The position numbers and the translations under genes were made by a program. This document shows, piece after piece, positions 1-9,117 of a DNA stretch of 35,200 bases; within the stretch, counting starts at the first letter, position 1, and each line of letters begins with the position of its first letter. This stretch comes from Sulfobacillus benefaciens (GTDB lineage: Bacteria > Bacillota > Sulfobacillia > Sulfobacillales > Sulfobacillaceae), in NCBI GenBank assembly GCA_003023725.1, contig PXYT01000039.1, positions 1 to 35,200 on the forward strand. Direction: 5' to 3'. Below the pieces are notes generated by a model. It saw nothing but the letters and a program-made list of their open reading frames with translations. It ran no database searches and was not told the DNA's origin.

Positions 1-426
1 CAATGAGGGATGGGACGATGGAACGGTGCACGCGAAGTGAATCGACGCGCTTCCTCCCCATGCCTCAAGGCAGGGGCTCCCGCGCTAGTTTTTGGTGGTC
101 TATTTAAACATAGTTCCCAAATAGGCTATCCAACAAAGAAATGCCCGGAGCCACGCAAAAACGGCGCAAGAGCAAAATTTGCGTGGGACACGGTGAAATC
201 CGGATGCACAAAAGCCAGAAAATCCCCCTGCGCGACCAGGGGGATGGGTGAGGACTCTATCGGTGTCGCCGGATAGCGCGCCATCTGAGATATAGTGCAA
301 GGCCTGACAAAGAGACTGACCCTGTGCAACGCGGTCTTCCTGCCGAACTAGGCGCCCCGGCGTGCTATCGTGATATTCCAAGCAGGGGCCCAACGGCCTC
401 TTGTGAGAACGGGGGAGGAGACGGGG

Positions 427-591
427 ATGAGCCGTGAGCAAAAACTGCAATATTGGGGACTGATAGGAGAATTGCTGATTACGGGCATTCTCATGACGGT
501 CTTCTTCCATCGCTATTGAGTTGTCTTGATCGTGGCTGGTATGGCCGTGACTTGGATTGGAGGGCGTGTTGTTAGGCGGCTTTTCGAATAG
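427..591 (+). pseudogene. Small two-helix membrane protein interrupted by an in-frame TGA
   Basis: An ATG at 427 sits 6 bases after a strong ribosome binding site (GGAGGAG, 414-420). The frame reads 30 codons to a TGA at 517-519, then continues for 23 more codons to a TAG at 589-591. The first part ends in a hydrophobic helix (LLITGILMTVFF). The part after the TGA is another hydrophobic segment (VVLIVAGMAVTWIGG) with a basic tail (RVVRRLF). The two parts together look like a normal 54-residue protein with two membrane helices, so the TGA looks like a nonsense mutation, recoding, or a sequencing error. The 30-residue product alone would be a one-helix peptide. Family not recognised. Confidence 0.5.
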
Positions 592-955
592 GAGCCGAGC
601 CCTATAATAGGGGTACTTGGCACAAAAATGAAAGGGCCCACGACAGACGTCAGCCGCTTCCAAGCTTGTAACCCGTGCTGAGTTTGGTGCCGGAACTGAG
701 CCAGCGCGGCCAATCCTAATTGATCCTCCGCCATGGATCGCGCTCATCCACGACTTTAGCCGAGGATGGGAGAGCATCTGCACGCCAATTGCCGTATCGC
801 CAGGGAATAGGCCTGTATTCGCCGATCTTTATTGTGGGCCGCTTGACGTAGAACCGGTGATCGAGCGCAGCATCCGCCGTCGTAATCCTGTTCCCATTGG
901 CCCACACACTGAGGATTGCCACACTGGTTTTCTCGGACGCACACGAGATGGCCAT
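513..955 (-). other. Coding-like remnants, two short overlapping minus-strand frames
   Basis: Two short minus-strand frames (716-955 and 513-734) overlap at a stop/start junction near 716-734. They have balanced, protein-like composition, for example the stretch starting MAEDQLGLAALAQF. Neither has a convincing ribosome binding site, and the second runs antisense to the small membrane ORF. They may be pieces of a decayed gene. No family was recognised and both could be chance. Confidence 0.15.
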
Positions 956-1648
956 CCAGGTCTAAAGGTACTCTTGGCGAGGCTTCCGACGACTTTAAGA
1001 TCTCCGGCTATGTGGGAACCCCTTCACCCGCCCAATACTTATGGGTCATGCTGAGGTCTAAAGAACGGGGATTTACGCCCCATTTTGGTAAAGACGTTGA
1101 CTCGTCTGGTAACAAGCATCCGTCTTGAGGCGCAATCTTCAATTGTAGACAGAGCGAACACAACCAAATGTCTTGGCGAGAATTTTTTTGTTTGTCTGGT
1201 GGGTAGAGAGATGGGTAACCTCTTTTCTTCATACTTACCCTATCCCACATAGCGCGTCAAGATTTAAAACTTCGCCTGATATCCCCATAACTAGAGGTTT
1301 TACGGCGTATCTGATACCGATATCCGTTGTCAACGTGAAAACGCAGAACACGGGACCGAAGCATTGAATCGCTCTGCGTATGTCAGGGCTCTAACCCACG
1401 CTCACTTGTCCTTTTGAGCGATACACACCTCTGAGAAAGATACCTCAATGGAGTGTGGCATGCTATATCACGCCGCGGACAAGTTGGCATGGTCGCTATT
1501 CTTATCCTTACACCAATGCGCCCCGGAAACCGGAATCGTAAGAACTACATCGTCCCCTTCCTATGGCCTATCCACCGTAACCTCAAACCCCTCGTGAGCG
1601 TTATGACAGACAGACAGTAACAGGCAGTCACATTGAGGAGGACAACTT
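592..1648. other. Gap without an intact gene
   Basis: About 1.05 kb without a convincing complete gene. It contains the possible remnants at 513-955 and a 25-base repeat at 1057-1081 that recurs at 22622-22646. No tRNA-like or riboswitch-like fold was recognised. Confidence 0.5.
1057..1081 (+). repeat. Repeat copy 1, possible IS200/IS605-type end hairpin
   Basis: TCTAAAGAACGGGG followed by ATTTACGCCCC. It matches the minus strand of 22622-22646 at 21 of 25 positions. The GGGG/CCCC arms can fold into a short hairpin followed by ATTTT. Similar 'TCTAAAGAC-GGGG-TTTAC-CC' hairpins are found, from memory, at ends of IS200/IS605-family elements. No transposase gene is present beside it, so at most this is a leftover end. 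Confidence 0.3.
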
Positions 1649-3544
1649 ATGAGAAAGGGATCCATGGCACTCATGGCGCTTATGTCCGTAGTTGCTCTGG
1701 CGGGATGTGGAGTGAGTGCGGGTATCCCTCCGAGCTCGTCGCCTACCTCCGTATCATCGCAAGGGGCCCGACCATCTCCATCCAAGGAGACGTCGCATCC
1801 TTCGGTTTCTGGGCAGAAAACTTCATATATCACCTCTGCAACGGCAAATGCCACAATCATGCATGTTGTCTATTTTCTGAATTCGCAACGCGGATTCCTG
1901 GCGGGCTTGGGAGGAATATGGAAAACACAAGATGGCGGTCGGAAATGGGTCGTCGTGAGTCACGATGCCCACAACTTCCAGGGCATGCAATTTGTCAACA
2001 GTCAAACCGGGTGGGCATGGAACTATCAGACTATCCTTCAAACCACAAACGGCGGCAATAGCTGGAAATCCCTGTACCGTGGTACCGTTCCCATCATATC
2101 GGTAAGTTTTACCGGAACTCGCACAGGATATGCTGTCATCGGAACGCCCAGTGCGCCCACAGGACCAGGAGAACCGGGAAATGCTTTGTACCGCACTGAT
2201 GATGGCGGAGCCCATTGGAATAAGCTATCGACACCTTTCCACCCTATGGCAGTCGCTTTCTCGGGACCAAATTACGGCTGGGCAGTAGGACACAGTCAAG
2301 TCTGGAAGACCATCGACGGAGGCAACAAATGGATGCCGGTATACCACTACGGCAGTGCCACACCGATGGCTGCCCAAATCAAGCTGGCTGGCCTAAATAA
2401 TGTTTGGGTCCTTCTGCAAGGCGGGTCGGGAATGAATCAAACAGCCTATACCGTCATTCACGGTAATTCCGGAGGAAAGTGGGAGGTCGTAGCGGCTAAA
2501 TCGACAGCCGGTGCCGGTCCGGCACCAGATGCGCCGACTGGAGCTCCTGACGCACCCGGACTTGCACCAGGGCCATGGACCGTTGTGAACAGCAGCACGG
2601 TTGTTCTCGGCGGAGTGAGCCCAGCAGCGAATTTGGGCACGACAGCAATTTGGCTCACCAAAAATTCCGGACACAGCTGGAATCAATATTCCTCCATTTA
2701 TGGTGCCAATGGCGTTCCCGGCCCTTCCGCGCTAAGCTTCGTGTCTCCCAAGCGAGGATGGCTAATTGACGGGATGAACAATACGCAGGTGCTTGAAACA
2801 ACCAATGGGGGAGTCTCTTGGCATCAGATTTTTCCGTCACCGGATCCCGTCGCCGGAATCAGTTTTGTCGAAAAGTCCACCGGTTATGGCCTGGGTGCAC
2901 CCGGACATCCCAATCAAATTGTTGTCACACATAACGCCGGCCGTACCTGGTCTTCTCTTGCCCACCTCCCGTTATCACCGGCACCGCAGTACGATTACCC
3001 GGGAGACGTTATCGATTTTACCAGTCGTTCTACCGGTTGGGCTATGAGAAATAACGGGTTGTGGAAGACAGAGAACGGCGGAAAGACCTGGTCCGGGCAA
3101 ACCTTGCCCGATTGGACGTCTCAGGACTTTTTGAACCAAGTAGATTTTGTAGGCCAAGACGGCGTGGCAGGATCGCCATTGTATAATTATTGCTGGTGGA
3201 CCGTCAACGGAGGAAGAACCTGGAACTATGCCCAGCACGAGAGTTTCGTTCAAGCCCTTACGAACATGAACAGAGGTATTCATCAAGAGATCGCCCGTGT
3301 GGGGAAGAATCCCGTGCAAGCGGAAGGATTTAGCTCCACACTGTGGATTCTGTTCGAAAATGGTGCATGGGCTCTGTCCGCCAACAACGGACAGTCATGG
3401 ACCTTGCATCCCGCATCAGCCAAGATGGGCTACGATTTCAATGATTTGAGTTTTGTTAATGGAAGCGATGGATGGGCCGAGAACTCCACGGGCAGTCTTT
3501 GGCAGACGGCCAATGGAGGCCGAAGCTGGCAAAAACTGCCCTGA
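1649..3544 (+). CDS. Secreted lipoprotein with YCF48/BNR-type beta-propeller repeats
   Basis: 631 residues, ATG preceded by GAGGAGG (1635-1641). The N-terminus is a lipoprotein signal (MRKGSMALMALMSVVALAG-C), so Cys20 should be lipidated and the protein held on the outer face of the membrane. Eleven copies of a short motif of the type 'hhh-TxNGGxxW' run along the protein (e.g. WKTQDGGRKW, LQTTNGGNSW, WKTENGGKTW, WQTANGGRSW), each usually preceded by a 'G(W/Y)A' strand. This is the signature of the YCF48/photosystem II assembly-like and BNR/sialidase-like propeller families, which in non-photosynthetic bacteria are poorly characterised surface proteins. A flexible Ala/Pro/Asp/Gly-rich linker near residues 286-309 separates two propeller halves. 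It stands alone; no neighbour indicates a substrate. Confidence 0.85.
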   Translation: MRKGSMALMALMSVVALAGCGVSAGIPPSSSPTSVSSQGARPSPSKETSHPSVSGQKTSYITSATANATIMHVVYFLNSQRGFLAGLGGIWKTQDGGRKWVVVSHDAHNFQGMQFVNSQTGWAWNYQTILQTTNGGNSWKSLYRGTVPIISVSFTGTRTGYAVIGTPSAPTGPGEPGNALYRTDDGGAHWNKLSTPFHPMAVAFSGPNYGWAVGHSQVWKTIDGGNKWMPVYHYGSATPMAAQIKLAGLNNVWVLLQGGSGMNQTAYTVIHGNSGGKWEVVAAKSTAGAGPAPDAPTGAPDAPGLAPGPWTVVNSSTVVLGGVSPAANLGTTAIWLTKNSGHSWNQYSSIYGANGVPGPSALSFVSPKRGWLIDGMNNTQVLETTNGGVSWHQIFPSPDPVAGISFVEKSTGYGLGAPGHPNQIVVTHNAGRTWSSLAHLPLSPAPQYDYPGDVIDFTSRSTGWAMRNNGLWKTENGGKTWSGQTLPDWTSQDFLNQVDFVGQDGVAGSPLYNYCWWTVNGGRTWNYAQHESFVQALTNMNRGIHQEIARVGKNPVQAEGFSSTLWILFENGAWALSANNGQSWTLHPASAKMGYDFNDLSFVNGSDGWAENSTGSLWQTANGGRSWQKLP

Positions 3545-4290
3545 AAGAAAAACCGAGGCGGACGCTGCACGTATCCGGCGAAGTGGATGAAGGATACGGC
3601 TTTACCGAGAGACGCTCCGTATTTGTGGCCGGTCGTTGGCAAGACACTTTACACAAAAAGCACGCATTTATTCCGCTTGTGAACGCCGCTCGCACGAGGA
3701 GTTATTTCCTCTCGCTTCGATGACGGGCCGAACCTGTGCCCACGGTCGTGGCTGGCCCGCAAAATCTCCATTTCATCGCTCGAACTCTTGATTTCCATGA
3801 TTGCGTCGCATAATCACAGTGTGGGTAATACTGTCAGTAAAGTTCGCGAATTGCGACGCAAAGATTAGTCCAGATGACCGCTTTGACGCCACCTACTCAT
3901 TGCTTGTGTGACGTTAAAATTCTCCATGTCTTCTCCGGTTATAAATAGAGCAGCGCCGAACATCACGAATCGTTCGTGCTCTGTGTGGAACAACTGTAAA
4001 ACCCTGGGCACTTTATGACGGCCATGATGATATATTCGCAAGGTGGTATCCAGTTATTGTTCCTGTAACGTTTGAGGCAATAGCTTGGGAAATACCAGGG
4101 CGGCCCTCACAACTGCATGCTTGATGGAGAAAAGCTCTAAGGTACCTTTCGCTAACACTTCAGGTGTCGATGAAATGCCGCAAAGCGTTTATGCCCATAA
4201 AAAAAACTTCAGGTCTTCTGAACAAGCACACAAGGTCTTCCTTCTGTTATGCTCATCACAAATGAAATCGGCGACAGGGAGGAACATGTC
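3545..4290. other. Intergenic region upstream of the cytosine deaminase gene, with inverted repeats
   Basis: No gene seen. A 10-base perfect inverted repeat has arms TTGCGTCGCA (3801-3810) and TGCGACGCAA (3852-3861), 41 bases apart. A second dyad, CACGAA-TCG-TTCGTG (3964-3978), lies just after a TATAAA-like box near 3940-3946 and could be an operator. The start of the next gene is about 310 bases further on, so these sites would belong to a long leader or another transcript. Confidence 0.35.
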
Positions 4291-5580
4291 ATGGAGCGGT
4301 GGAATTATGTCATCAGAAACGCGAAACTTACCGGTGCTAGGAGTGTCGACATTGCCATAAAAGATGACCGCATTGCGGATATCGCTGACAACATCGCTGA
4401 AACGGGGATAGAAGAAATAGATGCCCATGGTCAGCTGGTTACCGTGCCATTGGTTGACGCGCATATTCACCTCGACGCAACCCTTACGGTGCCAGAACGC
4501 ACCACTAACCATTCTGGTACGCTATTGGAAGGCATTCAACGTTGGAGCGAGATAAAACCCGACCTTACGGTGGAGGATGTCAAGACGCGAGCCAGAGAGG
4601 CCATCCTTTGGGAAGTCGCACACGGCACATTGCAAATACGGAGCCACGTGGACATCTGCGACGAAAAACTCACAGCCCTCCATGCACTGCGTGAACTAAA
4701 AGACGAGATGGCCGAACTGGTCGATCTGCAACTGGTGGCGTTTCCCCAGGAAGGCGTGCTTTGCTATCCGCATGGACAAGAATTAATGGAAACGGCCCTC
4801 CATGAAGGGGCCGATATCGTGGGCGGCATTCCCCACTATGAATGGACACGCGAAGACGGTATTCGGGAACTGGAGTACGTTTTTGAACTGGCCCACCGAG
4901 AAGGACGGATGATTGATGTGCACTGCGACGAAACAGACGATCCCGAGTCTCGCTTTGTCGAAACCATGGCGCGGCTCACGAAGGTCTACGAATGGGAAGG
5001 ACGCGTAAGCGCCAGCCATACCACCGCTATGCACAGCTACAACCCGGCGTACGGGTTCAAATTGCGTCGCATTTTACGGCAATCTGACATGGCCATTATC
5101 GCCAATCCGTTGACGAATGTCGTACTGCAAGGCCGGTTCGATGACTTTCCCAAACGGCGCGGCATGGCTCCTATCAAGGAATTGGATGCTTATGGAATTC
5201 CAGTTGCCTTGGGATTTGACTGCATCATGGATCCCTGGTACCCGCTGGGAACCGGAAACCTTCTGCAAGCCGCGTGGATGGCGCTGCATCTGGGACATAT
5301 GACCGGAGCCCAGGAAATGGAACGGGTTTTCCGAATGGCCACCGTCAATGGACAAAGCGTCTTCTATCCGGGTCAGCCGAATGATCTTGTCGCCGGGCGC
5401 CCGGCAGACCTGGTGATTTGGGATGCTCCCTCGGCCATCGAGGCCCTGCGTCTTTTACCGGTTGCACAGACTGTCATGCGGCACGGGCACATTGTCGCTC
5501 AAGCTGAACCTTCTCGCCATCAAGTCTATTATCAAGGCCAGAATTTGACGGTGAATTTCAGGCCTCGTACTGCACGTTAG
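4291..5580 (+). CDS. codA: Cytosine deaminase family amidohydrolase (CodA-like)
   Basis: 429 residues, close to the 427 of E. coli CodA. The ATG at 4291 was chosen because AGGGAGG (4276-4282) lies 8 bases upstream. An earlier in-frame ATG at 4249 has no such site. Metal and catalytic residues keep a constant offset of 3 from the E. coli enzyme as I recall it: His58 and His60 (DAHIHLD), Gln153 (FPQEG), His211 and Glu214 (HCDE), His243 (SHTTAMH), Asp310 (GFDCIMDPWYPLG). The reaction expected is hydrolytic deamination of cytosine to uracil and ammonia in the cytoplasm (pyrimidine salvage). Two residues next to the metal Asp differ: E. coli His312 and Asp314 correspond to Phe309 and Cys311 here. 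Substrate preference may therefore differ (another aminopyrimidine or purine-like base). It is monocistronic, without a cytosine permease beside it. Confidence 0.85.
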   Translation: MERWNYVIRNAKLTGARSVDIAIKDDRIADIADNIAETGIEEIDAHGQLVTVPLVDAHIHLDATLTVPERTTNHSGTLLEGIQRWSEIKPDLTVEDVKTRAREAILWEVAHGTLQIRSHVDICDEKLTALHALRELKDEMAELVDLQLVAFPQEGVLCYPHGQELMETALHEGADIVGGIPHYEWTREDGIRELEYVFELAHREGRMIDVHCDETDDPESRFVETMARLTKVYEWEGRVSASHTTAMHSYNPAYGFKLRRILRQSDMAIIANPLTNVVLQGRFDDFPKRRGMAPIKELDAYGIPVALGFDCIMDPWYPLGTGNLLQAAWMALHLGHMTGAQEMERVFRMATVNGQSVFYPGQPNDLVAGRPADLVIWDAPSAIEALRLLPVAQTVMRHGHIVAQAEPSRHQVYYQGQNLTVNFRPRTAR

Positions 5581-5799
5581 CCGTTGAAAGCGAAGTCGAC
5601 GCCGAAATACACACCCGAGTTCTTTTTCCCGGGCATAGCAAATTGTGCCCTGTACCGTACCTTTCATCACCGTAATCGGGTGGCAAATGGAAATACCCGC
5701 AATGGCAAAAAAGAGGGCAGGAGGAGCCAGTATTATTGCCGGAGGGGAAATTAATCAAGGATGCGCGGCGTGCCAATCCAGCACGATCGGAACGTCCCG

Positions 5800-7311
5800 T
5801 TAGATTTCGGGGCTTGTCGTTGACGCACAAAAAACGCGTCCCTTGCCACCGTCCTTTGCCGTGTATAGCGCACGGTCAGCCTGCTGAAACAACAATTCAC
5901 TGCTGAGTGGACCTGTGATTGCCGCAATTCCTACGGACATCGAAATCGGCGGGTTTAAGTTCAGCCGGATATCCTGATAGATGCGATCAATCATTTGCAT
6001 CACGTCTTGTCGACTTGAGGAACTGGCCATCAGAGCAAACTCATCTCCTCCCACCCGGTAGCCCTTGACAGTTGGTTTGTCTGCAATAGCTTGGCGCAGA
6101 GCCGCCGAAAATTGTTGGAGGATCCTGTCTCCAGCACGGTGGCCAAAAGCGTCATTGATCTTCTTAAAGTTGTCGACATCCAACATAGCGAACCATAGTG
6201 GGGATTCTTGACACGCTTTCTCTGCGTTCTGGTTTAGATCCCGCCACAACGCACGATGATTCCATAACCCTGTCAATTCATCATGGTCGATTTGATACCG
6301 CAATTTGTCCAATAATTCAACATTTTCCCACGCCGTAGACACGTGAGAACCCACCACCGAACCCATGGAAATTATTTCTGCCGCCATGCGGCGGAAGCGA
6401 TCATGCCACAAGACGAGAACTCGGCCCGTCTCTTGCGTTCTGCCCAATAAAGGAATTATCAAGAGATCGGATGGCTTGGGACCCTTGCTTAGAAAACGCG
6501 GCAGACGATGATATGGTATCAACAGCGGTCGTTGCAACCGCTTTATCACTTCATACCAGGACACGTGAAATTGACTGATTTCGGGCTGCCACCCAGAACT
6601 TGCGTTTTGGCGATAGGATCCGTGCAAGATGAACTGCCGATCACGTACTTCCCCCCAAAGAGCCCCATCGAATCCGAGAATCAAAGGCGTCCAATGTACC
6701 GCCGTCTCGATCACTTTCTGTGTCGAAGTTGCAGAGGTCAATTCTCGGCTCATAATCTCGATGCGTTCAAGTCGTTGAATGCGTTGTTTTTGTATCGTCA
6801 TTTGCTGGTTTTGGTAAATTGCTTGGGCTATGCTTCTGAGCACGGTTTCCAAGACAATGTTATCGGCGGCGGACAAACTCTGAGGTTTCAGGCGAAACAT
6901 CCCGAGCATACCGACTATGCGGTCTTTGGCCAAACGAAGGGGATACCAAATTCCGAAGGAAATAGCTACACTGTCGATCTCTCCCTGGGACAGCGTCACG
7001 GTTTCTCCGCGCAGGATTTGATCAACGGTGTCCGGCGTCAGGATGTCTGTAGCGGGATTGTACTGCTCATTGCGATTACCCAGTTTTCCCAAAAGGTTCA
7101 TGGTATTGTCGTTGCGATCATACCCCAGGACAAGAATGATATCCACTTCCAAGGTCATGCTGAGGATCTTGGTGATACGATAGATCATGTCCTCTAGACC
7201 CGTGGCATCGAGTATAGCCGCCTGCAACTGAGCAATTTCGGAGAGTGACACAAAGGCACGATGAGATTCGGCACCATTCATTCCATCATTTAGTATTGTA
7301 GGTTCGGACAC
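5800..7311 (-). CDS. Diguanylate cyclase with two GAF-like sensor domains
   Basis: 503 residues. GTG start at 7311 preceded on the minus strand by AAAAGGGGGGCGG. Residues about 25-170 look like one GAF domain and about 185-335 like a second, divergent one, joined by a helical segment. A GGDEF domain follows (about 345-500) with the HDELTGLWN entry motif and the active-site signature GGDEF at residues 421-425, so cyclase activity (2 GTP to c-di-GMP) is likely. The RxxD inhibitory site that normally sits five residues before GGDEF is absent (KPTV there), so product inhibition through that site is not expected. No membrane helix is visible, hence a cytosolic sensor. The truncated FIST gene lies 36 bases upstream on the same strand and was probably co-transcribed. 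Confidence 0.88.
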   Translation of the reverse strand: MSEPTILNDGMNGAESHRAFVSLSEIAQLQAAILDATGLEDMIYRITKILSMTLEVDIILVLGYDRNDNTMNLLGKLGNRNEQYNPATDILTPDTVDQILRGETVTLSQGEIDSVAISFGIWYPLRLAKDRIVGMLGMFRLKPQSLSAADNIVLETVLRSIAQAIYQNQQMTIQKQRIQRLERIEIMSRELTSATSTQKVIETAVHWTPLILGFDGALWGEVRDRQFILHGSYRQNASSGWQPEISQFHVSWYEVIKRLQRPLLIPYHRLPRFLSKGPKPSDLLIIPLLGRTQETGRVLVLWHDRFRRMAAEIISMGSVVGSHVSTAWENVELLDKLRYQIDHDELTGLWNHRALWRDLNQNAEKACQESPLWFAMLDVDNFKKINDAFGHRAGDRILQQFSAALRQAIADKPTVKGYRVGGDEFALMASSSSRQDVMQMIDRIYQDIRLNLNPPISMSVGIAAITGPLSSELLFQQADRALYTAKDGGKGRVFCASTTSPEI

Positions 7312-7347
7312 GACCGCCCCCCTTTTGGCCTTTATTCGGTCACGGAA

Positions 7348-7779
7348 TTATAATCCTAAGGCTGTAATGGTTGCATTGTGGTATCCAAGCAATCCATGTA
7401 TCCTAGCAAATTCGCCATATCCATAGGCACCCATGGTCACCAATTCCGGCGCCATGCTGTGGACTCGTTGGGCTTCCTCAAACGTTCGATCGCCATAGAC
7501 CCCTTCGCGAGCCACGCAACTGAAGATCAGAGCCGTAGACGGCTTGGTTCCTTCGGAAAAGGGTTTGCTCAATGCGGCCATCACGGTGTCGACCGCGTGC
7601 ATAAGACTTTCGTGGGTGCCGTTCAGCATTCGCACAGCGCTGTAGACAGGAACGGGGGAGAACAGCAAGATACTTTGGCCGTCCGGTGAGCCGAGAATAT
7701 GGCGCACAATAAGGTTGTCTTGATGTAGGATGCCTATGGGGTGAGTCAGGGCTACGGTGGAAAGGCGTTCTGTTTCACT
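7348..7779 (-). pseudogene. FIST-domain sensor protein, C-terminal remnant (5'-truncated)
   Basis: The open frame runs from just after a stop at 7780-7782 to a TAA at 7348. It encodes roughly 143 residues that match the C-terminal half of FIST signal proteins: a 'hPIGI...IVRHILG' strand pair, 'AVRMLNG', 'TALIFSCVAREGVYG', and the ending 'GAYGYGEF...YHNATITALGL'. Intact FIST proteins are about 380 residues and bind small ligands upstream of signalling domains. The N-terminal half is missing. The first usable start in frame is a GTG at 7707, which would cut into the conserved part. The gene next to the break (7807 onward) reads away on the other strand. The neighbouring diguanylate cyclase was probably its signalling partner. 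Confidence 0.6.
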
Positions 7780-7806
7780 TCACGCTTAATGAAGGTTGGT
7801 AATATC

Positions 7807-8322
7807 ATGCAATTGAATTGGACGAACATTGAGAAGGCAATGTCTGTTTGGTCGCAAGGCTCTCAGGTTTTTCGCCTCGAAGACTTCAATTTTGCGCAAT
7901 ATACCACAGAGGATTACAACGGGCAGGATGGTTCGATGGCACAGGCGACATGGCAATTTTGGCTGGAAGGCATTGCGCCTAGCGATACTCCCCCCAGTGA
8001 TGCAACAGTGCGAGCAGGGTGGCATTACACACGTCAACCTGGCGAGAATTTTGCCGTGTTGACAGCCATTAATCGTTATCCCGATCGGTTTCTGCCGCCC
8101 ATGGATCCTGAGCTCCCCTTGGATGAGCTACCCACCTTGATCTATGCTATTGCCATGAATCTTGATTTCTGCGCCCACGTCTTGTTAGATAGGCGATATC
8201 CCGAACCCCGCACTCAACGCGACGCCATTCTCACAATTTTGGGGGCGTGGGAAGAAGAAAGAGAGCGCACACTGTACTGGACCATCCGCACAATCGCGGG
8301 TCAGCCGTGCGTCTTGGTCTGA
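7807..8322 (+). CDS. Uncharacterised Trp-rich acidic protein, paralogue A
   Basis: 171 residues from ATG 7807, preceded by AAGGTTGGT (7793-7801). An in-frame ATG at 7789 has no ribosome binding site. The protein is acidic, soluble and rich in Trp, Tyr and Pro, with no signal peptide or membrane helix. Features shared with its neighbours are a 'W.hWL......AGWH' region with 'FAVLT', a segment 'LDELPTLIYAIAMNLD', and a C-terminal 'AILTILGAWEEERER' helix ending 'IAGQPCVLV'. The last block aligns with the C-terminus of the next gene ('AIERILTAWKNQRDQ' and 'IDGDPCGLL'). The two genes are 23 bases apart on the same strand, so likely an operon. Function unknown; no family recognised. Confidence 0.7.
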   Translation: MQLNWTNIEKAMSVWSQGSQVFRLEDFNFAQYTTEDYNGQDGSMAQATWQFWLEGIAPSDTPPSDATVRAGWHYTRQPGENFAVLTAINRYPDRFLPPMDPELPLDELPTLIYAIAMNLDFCAHVLLDRRYPEPRTQRDAILTILGAWEEERERTLYWTIRTIAGQPCVLV

Positions 8323-8345
8323 ATGCAGGCATGGAGGAAATGACT

Positions 8346-8855
8346 ATGCCCCCCATCAGTAAAGTGGCTGCTTTGATCGCAGCCTTCCAAGAGGTGCCCT
8401 TACACCCCGGCAACATGGATCGCACTGAACCTTACGACCAATCTTTCGGATATCACGTGTGGCGGATTTGGTTGGCCTGGTTGCCGGGCCCCGGAGAATC
8501 CCCGGAGTGGGTGGGAGGTGGTTGGCATGTACAGCGGCACCGAAGTGGACGATTTGCCGTTTTAACACATGACGGTCCCGTCCAGGTCATGAATGAAATC
8601 GGGCCTGACCTTCCCCTGAGAAACCGCCCTTATGACCCCTGGGCTAATAGGTGGTGTATTGTCGGCTGGGGATCCACAGGATCTGAAGCGTGGGAGTCAG
8701 ATTTAGCCGATCAACCTCCGAGAACGTGGGCTGGCGCCATTGAACGGATTTTGACCGCGTGGAAGAATCAGCGAGATCAAAGCTATGGTCCTTATTTACG
8801 ACGTGTTGCTGCAACAATCGACGGAGATCCGTGTGGCTTGTTGGATATCACATGA
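8346..8855 (+). CDS. Uncharacterised Trp-rich protein, paralogue B
   Basis: 169 residues. The ATG at 8346 was preferred over ATGs at 8331 and 8340 because GGAGGAA (8333-8338) lies 7 bases before it. It contains 'WRIWLAWLPGPGE', 'GGGWHVQRHRSGRFAVLTHDG', 'LPLRNRPYDPW' and a C-terminal 'AIERILTAWKNQRDQ' helix followed by 'IDGDPCGLL'. It resembles gene A through the FAVLT and C-terminal blocks. It also resembles the minus-strand gene at 9118-9597 through 'LRNRPY' and the following region. No signal peptide or membrane segment. A weak GC hairpin without a T-run (CCCGG/CCGGG, 8871-8886) follows it. Function unknown. Confidence 0.7.
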   Translation: MPPISKVAALIAAFQEVPLHPGNMDRTEPYDQSFGYHVWRIWLAWLPGPGESPEWVGGGWHVQRHRSGRFAVLTHDGPVQVMNEIGPDLPLRNRPYDPWANRWCIVGWGSTGSEAWESDLADQPPRTWAGAIERILTAWKNQRDQSYGPYLRRVAATIDGDPCGLLDIT

Positions 8856-8898
8856 AGTCGGGATAGTATGCCCGGGCAATACCGGGGGTTATGTCACC

Positions 8899-9096
8899 TT
8901 AACGGATCAAACGATCCCACAGGGTCAGCCAGGCCTTTTGTTCGGCAACAGTAATAATGGTGCGATCGTTTTTGAGCAAGACCGAGCTGTGCCCCCTGGA
9001 GACCCAATCCAAAAACCGCTCTCGTACCCCCATATGGTATTGACATCCATCCTCTGGCCTATTTTGGAGCGTATCTCGGCTGTTCATTTGCGCCAT
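8899..9096 (-). CDS. Small uncharacterised basic protein
   Basis: 65 residues, starting 21 bases downstream of the stop of the minus-strand paralogue C, so probably its operon partner. The C-terminal half is a regular basic and hydrophobic pattern (FLDWVSRGHSS, TIITVAEQKAWLTLWDRLIR). The ribosome binding site is weak (GGGAAACC directly before the ATG). It fits the gap between two convergent genes exactly, which supports its being real, but it has no recognised family. Confidence 0.45.
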   Translation of the reverse strand: MAQMNSRDTLQNRPEDGCQYHMGVRERFLDWVSRGHSSVLLKNDRTIITVAEQKAWLTLWDRLIR

Positions 9097-9117
9097 GGTT
9101 TCCCATTGCCCGGCGTG

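Noticed and set aside
100-783. 227-codon minus-strand open frame at the left edge
   Set aside because: No start signal, His/Arg/Ser-rich composition, and it overlaps the small membrane ORF with a strong ribosome binding site on the other strand.
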